Positions 57,812-64,000 of a stretch of 64,000 nt of DNA are shown piece by piece. The notes under the pieces are model-generated. The model saw only the letters and a program-made list of their open reading frames with translations. It had not been told where the DNA came from and ran no database searches. Position 1 is the first letter of the stretch. Every line of letters starts with the position of its first letter. The stretch lies in NCBI RefSeq assembly GCF_001870485.1, contig NZ_MDKE01000066.1, positions 1 through 64,000 on the forward strand, in the 5' to 3' direction. The position numbers and the translations under genes were made by a program. Source of the stretch: Oceanisphaera psychrotolerans. Its GTDB lineage: Bacteria; Pseudomonadota; Gammaproteobacteria; Enterobacterales; Aeromonadaceae.

Positions 57812-58086
57812 AGAAAAAGGGGGTGACGTCATGTCACCCCCTTTTGGGTTGTCGTATGGTTAATCCTTAAACCAAGTTGCTCCCTGCATTCCCTGACAAA
57901 TTACCTTATCCTTAAGGTGTTCCTCTTCCCGATCCATCGGTGCGTCCTGGTCATCCTGACCGCGATTCATCCTGATTCGCTCGACTATCTCCGTCCTGGG
58001 AGGTGTCCTTGACCGCATCCTGCGGGGTTCCTTTCGCCGTTCCTGGCAGCCTGTCTTCCTGACCGACTTCCTTGCTCCTTGCCCTT
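57812..58086 (-). ncRNA. csrB: CsrB-like regulatory RNA (CsrA-sequestering)
   Basis: A stretch of about 275 nt on the minus strand without coding potential holds about 18 GGA motifs in AAGGA, CAGGA or similar context. Several sit in hairpin loops: CCGC-AGGAT-GCGG, GGTC-AGGAT-GACC, CCTTA-AGGA-TAAGG and CCGA-TGGA-TCGG. It ends in a strong terminator. A promoter-like pair lies immediately upstream and a GacA/UvrY-type palindrome about 165 bp further up. These are the hallmarks of CsrB/CsrC-type RNAs that titrate CsrA/RsmA under BarA-UvrY control. The 5' end is inferred from the -10 element. Confidence 0.87.
57815..57845 (-). terminator. Terminator of the CsrB-like RNA
   Basis: AAAAGGGGGTGAC / GTCACCCCCTTTT is a 13-bp perfect stem with loop GTCAT; the minus-strand T-run completes the terminator. 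Confidence 0.9.
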
Positions 58087-58089
58087 CTA

Positions 58090-58117
58090 ACTATAGATAA
58101 CTTTGCCAAAGCCTCAA
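58090..58117 (-). promoter_or_regulatory. Promoter of the CsrB-like RNA
   Basis: On the minus strand, TTGAGG (58112-58117) and TATAGT (58090-58095) are separated by 16 bp, just before the first GGA motifs. Confidence 0.65.
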
Positions 58118-58241
58118 GACAAAAAAACAGAAAAAGGGTTCACTCCCGATCACACAAATAATTTATAACTTTGTTTTAAAAGGATAAAACATTTTATTCG
58201 TCTTAAAATCCGCATATTAAAACGTCTTATCCGCCCGCTTA

Positions 58242-58259
58242 TTGAGAGATCTCTTACAA
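58242..58259. promoter_or_regulatory. GacA/UvrY/VarA-type upstream activating palindrome
   Basis: TTGTAAGAGATCTCTCAA on the minus strand closely matches the TGTAAGAGATCTCTTACA box bound by GacA/UvrY-family response regulators. It is centred about 165 bp before the predicted start of the CsrB-like RNA. It also lies upstream of the sulfurtransferase gene at 58364, but the RNA is the expected target. Confidence 0.8.
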
Positions 58260-58363
58260 GATAAAAGGGCAAAGTCTCAACCAGAATCCATGGTATAAAA
58301 CGGTGGCCGGGAACATGAACGGCGCTTAGGATAAAGCCGTCTGACATTAAAGGAGTGATTTTA

Positions 58364-59221
58364 ATGAGCTCGTTGCATTTACCATCGGCACTGGTGGACT
58401 CAAACTGGCTGGCCACCCATTTACAACATCCGGATCTGATGGTGCTGGATGCCAGCTGGTACATGCCGGCCGCCCAGCGCTCCGGAGAACAGGAATGGCG
58501 CCAACAGCGCATTCCCGGTGCTCGCTTCTTCGATTTCGACAGTAAAATCAAGGATCATGGCAGCTCACTGCCCCATATGCTGCCATCGGAAACCCAGTTT
58601 GCACGGCAGGTATCCGAGCTGGGCCTGAGCAACCATCATCGCATCGTGATTTACGACAGCAGCGGTATCTTTGCCGCACCGCGGGCCTGGTGGATGTTCA
58701 GAGCCATGGGACACCAGCAGGTTGCGGTACTGGATGGTGGCCTGCCGGACTGGATACAACAAGGGCACCCCCTGGAGCAGGGAGAACCCGCCAGCGTCGC
58801 CCCCGGCCACTTTGTTGCCCACCGCCAGGCCGACTGGATAGCCGATGCGGCCCAGGTGCAAGCAGCCCTGCCACAGCCAGATACCCGGGTACTGGATGCG
58901 AGAAGCCTCGAACGGTTCAGTGGTCAGGCGGCGGACCCTCGCCCCGGCGTTCGTCCCGGCCACATGCCCGGCGCCTATTGTCTGCCCTTTGGCGAGCTAC
59001 TGGTACAAGGCCGTTTCCTGCCTCGGGAACAGCTGGCGCTGAAGCTGGCATCGCTGCTGGCGCCCGAACAACGCCTGATCTGCAGCTGCGGCTCCGGCGT
59101 GACCGCCGCCATTCTGGCGCTGGCCGCCACACTCACCGGGCATGAAAAAGTAGCCGTTTACGACGGTTCCTGGACGGAATGGGGAAGCTCGGAGCAACTG
59201 CCGGTGGTGACTGACCACTAA
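58364..59221 (+). CDS. sseA: 3-mercaptopyruvate/thiosulfate sulfurtransferase
   Basis: A 285-residue protein with two rhodanese domains: an inactive N-terminal one (LMVLDASWYMPAAQR, IPGARFFDFD) and a C-terminal catalytic one with the loop CSCGSGVTA. The CG(S)GVTA form is typical of mercaptopyruvate sulfurtransferases. The ATG at 58364 follows AAGGAG at 8 bp. It transfers sulfur to cyanide or thiol acceptors; the physiological substrate is not decided here. Confidence 0.9.
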   Translation: MSSLHLPSALVDSNWLATHLQHPDLMVLDASWYMPAAQRSGEQEWRQQRIPGARFFDFDSKIKDHGSSLPHMLPSETQFARQVSELGLSNHHRIVIYDSSGIFAAPRAWWMFRAMGHQQVAVLDGGLPDWIQQGHPLEQGEPASVAPGHFVAHRQADWIADAAQVQAALPQPDTRVLDARSLERFSGQAADPRPGVRPGHMPGAYCLPFGELLVQGRFLPREQLALKLASLLAPEQRLICSCGSGVTAAILALAATLTGHEKVAVYDGSWTEWGSSEQLPVVTDH

Positions 59222-59227
59222 ACTAAA

Positions 59228-59251
59228 AATGCCCGCCATAAGGCGGGCATT
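59228..59251. terminator. Terminator between sseA and yijD
   Basis: AATGCCCGCC / GGCGGGCATT with loop ATAA lies between convergent genes. The minus strand has TTTTTA after the stem, so it terminates yijD best. Confidence 0.85.
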
Positions 59252-59273
59252 CGCATTGTTGTTGCCGACTGCT

Positions 59274-59636
59274 TTATTCGGCGGCAGGTCGGGCCGCAAC
59301 ACCCATCTTCAGCGCCAGCCAGATCACCAGCACCAGGCTGATCATCACCGACAGGTAGTTGGTACCCATTTCCGGGAACTGGGTACGTAAAAACGCCGAG
59401 TAGCCGAATACCCCTATCAAGAAACCGAGCAGGGTACAGAGGGGGGTGTCACCTTCCATCGGTACGCTCAGATATTCCTGATAAAGCATGTGCGCAGCCA
59501 ACGCCAGTGCAACGATGGGGAAAATGGAAAATGCCAGCTGACTGACGCTCAGGGTCGCCAGAGTGGCATTCCCGCAGAGACCAACCAACAGCGCCAACAA
59601 AATAGGTTTGCGACGAATTTGCTTACTTCCAGACAT
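59274..59636 (-). CDS. yijD: YijD family (DUF1422) inner-membrane protein
   Basis: A 120-residue protein with four hydrophobic segments (KPILLALLVGLCGNATLATL, SIFPIVALALAAHMLYQEYL, LLGFLIGVFGYSAFL, VMISLVLVIWLALKMGVA). It matches YijD, which lies next to fabR in E. coli and is coexpressed with it. The ATG at 59636 is preferred because the ATG at 59642 touches the ribosome site. Function unknown. Confidence 0.88.
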   Translation of the reverse strand: MSGSKQIRRKPILLALLVGLCGNATLATLSVSQLAFSIFPIVALALAAHMLYQEYLSVPMEGDTPLCTLLGFLIGVFGYSAFLRTQFPEMGTNYLSVMISLVLVIWLALKMGVAARPAAE

Positions 59637-59659
59637 GGTCATCCTTCCTAATGTAGGGC

Positions 59660-60271
59660 CTAAAGCCTCTTTGCCTTGTGATATGCATCTGCGCCTTTGG
59701 CAATGATGCGCAGTTGCAGAATCATGCGTTCGGCCAATACCGTCCGCTCTTTTTCATTCATATCCAGCGCCTCGGCCCCGGCACTGAAAACGATGGTGAC
59801 CATCGCCTGAGCCTGGGTTTCGGCATAGCTTCGGCTGGTTTCCTGTTTTTCTTCCAGATAATCGGTGAGTTCGGCGGTAAAGTGCTGAATCTCCCGTGCG
59901 ACCGCCTGGCGAAACGCAGCCGAGGTCCCGGAACGCTCTCGCAGTAACAACCGAAAAACATCCGGACTTCGCTCGATAAACTCCATGAAGGTTTCTACCG
60001 AAATCTGGATAACACTACCACCATCGGCAATGCGCTGACGAGCCTGACGCATCAATTGTCTGAGGGTGAGACCACCTTCATCCACCAGCGTCAGCCCCAG
60101 CTCTTCCATATCCTTGAAGTGACGGTAGAAAGAAGTCGGAGCCAACCCCGCCTCCCGAGCCACTTCGCGCAGACTCAAACTGGAAAAGCTACGTTCGGCA
60201 CTCAATTGGCGAAAAGCCGCATCAATCAGAGAACGTCGGGTCTTTTCTTTTTGTTCTGCGCGAATGCCCAC
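59660..60271 (-). CDS. fabR: HTH-type repressor FabR
   Basis: A 203-residue TetR-family repressor starting [20 protein letters not shown]. Its recognition helix region [20 protein letters not shown] is identical in style to E. coli FabR, as is [20 protein letters not shown]. FabR senses acyl-CoA/acyl-ACP saturation and represses unsaturated fatty acid synthesis. It is divergent from a desaturase whose start region carries a FabR-like palindrome, so desaturation is its likely target here. Confidence 0.95.
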   Translation of the reverse strand: MGIRAEQKEKTRRSLIDAAFRQLSAERSFSSLSLREVAREAGLAPTSFYRHFKDMEELGLTLVDEGGLTLRQLMRQARQRIADGGSVIQISVETFMEFIERSPDVFRLLLRERSGTSAAFRQAVAREIQHFTAELTDYLEEKQETSRSYAETQAQAMVTIVFSAGAEALDMNEKERTVLAERMILQLRIIAKGADAYHKAKRL

Positions 60272-60383
60272 GGCACACCAGAGTCTAATTTGTTAATATA
60301 CGGATCATACCTTTTTGTCAGAACGCGGTCAGCCCCGGTTGGTCAATTTCTGATTGACGATAACTGTTATTAAATACGAGAAT

Positions 60384-60401
60384 GGTGTACAGCTGTTCGC
60401 T
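60384..60401 (+). promoter_or_regulatory. Candidate FabR operator at the desaturase start
   Basis: GGTGTACAGCTGTTCGCT matches 16 of 18 positions of the FabR-type palindrome AGCGTACAnnTGTTCGCT. It ends 2 bp before the annotated ATG at 60404 and thus overlaps the initiation region. If the ATG at 60416 is used instead, it lies in the 5' leader. Confidence 0.7.
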
Positions 60402-60403
60402 CA

Positions 60404-61534
60404 ATGGATATAGACATGCGTAAACCCCCTCTGCTCTGGACCAACCTTCTGCTGTTTTCAGGCTCCGGCCTGGCGGCCATGGTGCTGGTCCCCTGGTATG
60501 GCCTGACTCAGGGCTATGATGGCTGGCAATGGCTCGCCATGCTGACGCTGTTCAGTTACAGCTGCCTGTCGATCACCGCCGGTTATCACCGCCTCTGGGC
60601 ACACAAGGCCTACGATGCTCACCCGTTGCTGCAGTGGCTGTTCGCCCTGGGCGGCGCCCTGTCGTTGCAGAACTCGGCATATCACTGGTGTGCCGATCAT
60701 CGCCGCCATCATCGCCATGTGGATGATCTGGACAAGGATCCCTATTCCGCCAGCCGCGGACTCTGGTTCTCGCACATGGGCTGGATGCTGCGCCATTACC
60801 ACACCCCCGATGACAGCAATATCCCGGATCTCAAACGCAACCCCATTCTGCAGTTCCAACATAAACACTATCTGCCGCTGACCCTGGTGATGAATATCGC
60901 TCTGCCGCTGCTGCTGGGATTCTGGCACGGCGATATCTGGGGCATGCTGCTGATGGCGGGTGTATTGCGCCTGTTCCTCGGCCACCATGTGACCTTCTTC
61001 ATCAACTCCCTGGCCCATTACTGGGGCCGTCAGCCGTACACCAGCAAGAACTCGGCGCGTGACAACGATCTGCTGGCGGTACTGACCTTCGGTGAGGGCT
61101 ACCATAACTTTCACCATCTGTTCGAATTCGATTATCGCAACGGTATCCGCTGGTGGCATTACGACCCCACCAAGTGGCTAATCCGTTCCATGAGCTGGCT
61201 GGGTCTGGCTTCGCGGCTGCGGACCTGCCCGCAGGAGCGTATCGAGCAGGCCCAGCTGGAACGCCGGCTGGAAATCGCTCGCCAGAAAATACTGCGTCAG
61301 CAGCAGAATGCCGATACCGAGCAGTGGCTGGCCCTGCTGCATAGCGAATACGAACGCTTGCTGGAGCAGCTCAAGAGCTACTATCAGGTACGCAAGAGCC
61401 TGCTGGAACTGAAGAAAAAGGCGGCTCGCTGCAAATACGAAGAGCTGCGGCTCAAGCTGAATTGCGATGAACTGAAGGCCTCCTTTACCACCCAGCGGCG
61501 CAACTGGCTCAAGCTCACCACCCAGTTTGCATAA
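60404..61534 (+). CDS. Membrane acyl-CoA/acyl-lipid delta-9 fatty acid desaturase
   Basis: A 376-residue membrane desaturase with the three His boxes HRLWAH, HRRHH and HNFHH and four TM helices. The C-terminal extension of about 85 residues after residue 290 is a predicted coiled coil (QAQLERRLEIARQKILRQQQ, LLEQLKSYYQVRKSLLELKK). It inserts a cis double bond into saturated acyl chains using O2. The start may be 60404 (MDIDMRKPPL) or 60416. Divergent from fabR with a FabR-like operator between them. Confidence 0.92.
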   Translation: MDIDMRKPPLLWTNLLLFSGSGLAAMVLVPWYGLTQGYDGWQWLAMLTLFSYSCLSITAGYHRLWAHKAYDAHPLLQWLFALGGALSLQNSAYHWCADHRRHHRHVDDLDKDPYSASRGLWFSHMGWMLRHYHTPDDSNIPDLKRNPILQFQHKHYLPLTLVMNIALPLLLGFWHGDIWGMLLMAGVLRLFLGHHVTFFINSLAHYWGRQPYTSKNSARDNDLLAVLTFGEGYHNFHHLFEFDYRNGIRWWHYDPTKWLIRSMSWLGLASRLRTCPQERIEQAQLERRLEIARQKILRQQQNADTEQWLALLHSEYERLLEQLKSYYQVRKSLLELKKKAARCKYEELRLKLNCDELKASFTTQRRNWLKLTTQFA

Positions 61535-61574
61535 CGGCACTGATCGCACAACCACACCGGTTGCATCATCAAAC

Positions 61575-61600
61575 AGGCGGGACTTCCCGCCTTATTTTTT
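61575..61600 (+). terminator. Intrinsic terminator after the desaturase
   Basis: AGGCGGGA-CT-TCCCGCCT is followed by TATTTTTT. The remaining 61601-61745 leader of the symporter gene has no recognised feature. Confidence 0.85.
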
Positions 61601-61745
61601 GCTGGAAATACGAGCAAGCTCACCCTTATCCTCTACCCTGAATACTTCTCTTTGACAAAAACTCTGCAAAACACCATAGTCTGCGCCATTTTTATTCGAC
61701 CGTAATTGTACGGTTAACTTTACAGTCAGCAGGAGCAAGCACGAC

Positions 61746-63094
61746 GTGGAAAAAAGGGCACAATTCAGCAGCAAACTGGGATTCGTGATGGCCGCCGCCG
61801 GTTCGGCCATTGGCGTAGGCAACATCTGGGGTTTTCCCACTCAGGCGGCGAGTAACGGTGGTGGCGCCTTTCTGCTGGTCTATCTGCTGTTTATCTTCCT
61901 GCTCGGCTACCCCATGCTGGTGGCGGAAATCACCATAGGGCGTCACGGCCAGGCCAGCCCGTTCCGGGCGCTGCAGACCCTGACCGCCAATCCGCTGGGC
62001 AAGGCCATCGCCGGCCTGGTAGGGCTGGCCGCCGTACTCACCGTCAGCCTGATCTTCACCTTTTACGCCATCGTCTCCGGCTGGTTTGTCGCCTACGCCC
62101 TGGAGCCGCTGGCCAGCATGGCGGGCGCCCATGATGCCGCCGGCTGGCTGACCGGCTTTTCCACCTCCCGCAACCTGGTGTTCACCCTGCTGTTCGCCCT
62201 GCTGAGCCTCTATGTGGTCAGCCGGGGGCTGGAACAGGGCATCGAAAAATGGTCGACCCGACTGATGCCACTGCTGCTGATCATGCTGGTACTGCTGACC
62301 GGTTACATGCTGCTGCAACCGGGCGCCGGCGAAGGCCTCAGGGCCTATCTGGTCCCGGACTTTTCGCGGGTACTGAACGGGAAGGTGCTGATCGGTGCCC
62401 TGGGGCAGAGCTTTTTCTCGCTGTCGCTGGGCGCGGCGGTGATGATGCTGTATGGCTCCTACCTGAGCCGCCAGACCCGCATTCCGGCCCTGGCTGCCCA
62501 GGTGACCCTGCTGGATACCGGCGTGGCCTTTCTGGCCGGTCTGCTGATCCTGCCCGCCATGTACGTGGCCCAGCACAACGGCGTGCCCATCTTTGCCGAA
62601 GATGGCAGTCTGCTCAGCTCCGATACCCTGGTGTTCTCGGTCCTGCCCGCGCTGTTTGAAACCATGGGCCAGGCTCAGTACCCGGTGGCCTTCGCCTTCT
62701 TCCTGCTGATGATGGTAGCGGCACTGACGTCATCCATTTCCATGCTGGAGGCGCCGGTGTCGCTGGCAATGGAGTCCACCGGCCTGTCGCGCATCAAGGC
62801 CACCTGGCTGATGACCACGCTCTGTACCCTGGTAAGCCTGATCATCGTGTTCAACTTCGGCGCCCTGTTCGGCTGGTAATCACCCTCACCACCCAGTATG
62901 CCCAGCCGTTGGTGAGCCTGTGCATCACGATCTATGCCGGTTGGGTCTGGCAGCGCAACAAGGTATTGGCCGAGCTGAAGTCGGGCTGCCCCGAACTGGA
63001 ACAGGGTCTGTTCTGGAAGGTCTGGCCCTGGTATGTGCGTTTCGTGTGCCCGGTACTGGTGCTGGTGGTGATTATTCAGTCAATCGCCGGCTAA
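61746..63094 (+). pseudogene. SNF-family sodium-dependent symporter (NSS), frameshifted near the C-terminus
   Basis: The protein begins at a GTG (61746) with AGGAG 10 bp upstream. It has the NSS TM1 signature GFVMAAAGSAIGVGNIWGFP, then FLLVYLLFIFLLGYPMLVAE and about eleven helices. The frame stops at 62880 after LFGW, while the expected end (VITLTTQYAQPLVSLCITIY… to VVIIQSIAG) follows in another frame to 63094. One missing C near 62873 (GGCTGG to GGCCTGG) restores 449 residues. It imports amino acids or related solutes with Na+; substrate unknown. Sequencing error is likely. Confidence 0.85.
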
Positions 63095-63155
63095 AAGGCA
63101 AAGCATCGTCTGTATTGGCGTACGAGGAAAGAGGCAACAGGGTGTACAGGGAGGA

Positions 63156-63249
63156 CACAGGGATCTGCTCCACCGACCTTCCGTTTCAGGGACGAAACGG
63201 AGAGCGTACAGGAAGTATTCACAGCGAGTCTGGGGAGCAGGCCCTTTGG
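63156..63249 (+). repeat. Structured intergenic element, copy C (after the NSS symporter)
   Basis: A 94-bp element whose ends GGGATCTGCTCCACCG and GGGGAGCAGGCCCTTTGG are imperfect inverted repeats. The internal hairpin CCGTTTC-AGGGAC-GAAACGG is followed by GAGCGTAC-AGGAA-GTA and ACAGCG. Best partner is the minus-oriented copy at 50430. Confidence 0.8.
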
Positions 63250-63279
63250 CCTATTACATTAGGGTCGCGGCAAGAAACC

Positions 63280-63322
63280 GCATGACCCCGGCCAACTGCA
63301 AAAAATCGGCCAGGGGTCATGC
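63280..63322. other. Long inverted repeat downstream of ptrB
   Basis: GCATGACCCCGGCC and GGCCAGGGGTCATGC form a stem of about 14 bp with one bulge and a 14-nt loop holding an A-run, 17 bp beyond the ptrB stop. It may act as a terminator or 3'-end stabiliser for ptrB. Confidence 0.65.
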
Positions 63323-63339
63323 CAGCATCAGAAAGCGGA

Positions 63340-64000
63340 TCAGTTAACCAGCCCGATGTGCTCCCTGAAGCCTGCCAGTTTGGTGCCGGCGCCTTCATCG
63401 GCCAGTGCCAGCAGAAAGGCATATTCCCGCGCCAGCTCATGATAAGACTCGAAGCGACCGGACTTGCCCCCATGGCCGGCCTCCATGTCGCAATGCAGTA
63501 GCAACAGGTTATCGTCGGTCTTCATCTCGCGCAGCTTGGCCACCCACTTGGCAGGCTCCCAGTACTGCACCTGAGAGTCGTGCAGGCCGGTGGTGACCAG
63601 CATATGCGGATAAGACTGCACCTGCACCTGATCGTAGGGGCTGTAGGACTTCATGTAGTGGTAATACTCGGGATCCGCCGGATTGCCCCACTCGTCGTAC
63701 TCACCGGTGGTCAGCGGAATGGAGTCGTCCAGCATGGTGGTCACCACGTCCACGAAAGGCACCGCCGCCACCACTCCCTTGAACAGCTTGGGCGCCATGT
63801 TGACCACCGAGGCCACCAGCAGTCCACCGGCGCTGCCGCCGGAAGCAAAAACCCGCTCCGAGTCGCCATAACCCTGCACTAACAGCTCGCGGGTAACATC
63901 GATAAAGTCGTGAAAGGTGTTCTCCTTGCTGAGCAGACGCCCCTGTTCATACCAGTCCCGCCCCAGTTCCTCGCCGCCGCGCACATGGGCGATGGCATAG
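63340..64000 (-). CDS. ptrB: Oligopeptidase B (S9 prolyl oligopeptidase family), N-terminus beyond window
   Basis: About 220 C-terminal residues are visible: [20 protein letters not shown], the catalytic Ser in [20 protein letters not shown], the Asp in [18 protein letters not shown] and the His in [14 protein letters not shown]. These are the serine-triad blocks of oligopeptidase B, which cuts small peptides after basic residues. The beta-propeller half lies to the right of the window. The frame is open to position 64000. Confidence 0.92.
   Translation of the reverse strand, partial: YAIAHVRGGEELGRDWYEQGRLLSKENTFHDFIDVTRELLVQGYGDSERVFASGGSAGGLLVASVVNMAPKLFKGVVAAVPFVDVVTTMLDDSIPLTTGEYDEWGNPADPEYYHYMKSYSPYDQVQVQSYPHMLVTTGLHDSQVQYWEPAKWVAKLREMKTDDNLLLLHCDMEAGHGGKSGRFESYHELAREYAFLLALADEGAGTKLAGFREHIGLVN

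Noticed and set aside
12790-62875. Programmed ribosomal frameshifting or Dcm (CCWGG)-linked base-calling errors as the cause of the seven frameshifts
   Set aside because: No slippery heptamers are shared, the genes are unrelated, and only about two of the seven sites lie within CCWGG; a general loss of one base in short C/G runs fits better.
63095-63155. Possible short gene between the NSS symporter and element copy C
   Set aside because: There is no start with a ribosome site; the open stretch belongs to the frameshifted symporter tail and the repeat.
1-64000. Phage defence, toxin-antitoxin, secretion effector or biosynthetic clusters
   Set aside because: All regions were considered and no signature genes (restriction enzymes, retrons, reverse transcriptases, NRPS/PKS, toxin-antitoxin pairs) were found.

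Overview
The window is 64 kb of GC-rich, gene-dense chromosome from a gammaproteobacterium. Conserved neighbourhoods (gpsA-secB-yibN next to gpmI-envC, ftsY-ftsE-ftsX-rpoH with rsmD divergent, fabR-yijD, cyoABCDE, yjfIJKLMC, a GacA/UvrY-type box upstream of a CsrB-like RNA) suggest a marine or brackish Aeromonadales-like organism such as Oceanimonas, Oceanisphaera or Zobellella. That placement is inference from gene order and protein flavour only. No rRNA, tRNA, prophage, insertion sequence or CRISPR array was recognised.

Layout. 1-7 kb: a TolC-like lipoprotein, a short HlyD-type adaptor and the N-terminal 1490 codons of a giant LEPR-XLL/VCBS/Calx-beta surface protein that runs off the left edge. 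7-14 kb: an EEP-family nuclease/phosphatase, a BCCT osmolyte transporter and a MacB/DevBCA-like ABC exporter. 14-17 kb: an AMP/thymidine phosphorylase homologue translationally coupled to a PRPP-synthase homologue. 17-21 kb: the yjfIJKLMC membrane-stress operon, interrupted by two intergenic repeats. 21-28 kb: an MBL beta-CASP nuclease, a VOC protein and the cytochrome bo3 operon with a structured repeat between cyoD and cyoE. 29-38 kb: a ureide (allantoin) region with ureidoglycine aminohydrolase, LysR and GntR regulators, an NCS1 permease and an Asp/Glu/hydantoin racemase, with a secreted metalloprotease inside it. 38-64 kb: mostly housekeeping genes, plus a CsrB-like sRNA (about 57.81-58.09 kb), FabR with an operator at a fatty-acid desaturase start, an SNF-family symporter and the C-terminal part of oligopeptidase B.

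Two signals cut across the window. First, seven otherwise intact genes, including cyoB, each carry one apparent 1-nt deletion in a short C or G run; restoring one base gives the normal family length each time, so these are most simply consensus sequencing errors. Second, at least four intergenic copies of a 94-179 bp structured element share terminal inverted repeats and a conserved AGGGAT/AGGGAC hairpin loop, while their stems differ by compensatory changes. I consider this element family, the CsrB-like RNA with its upstream box, and the candidate GntR operators to be the most informative non-coding content.
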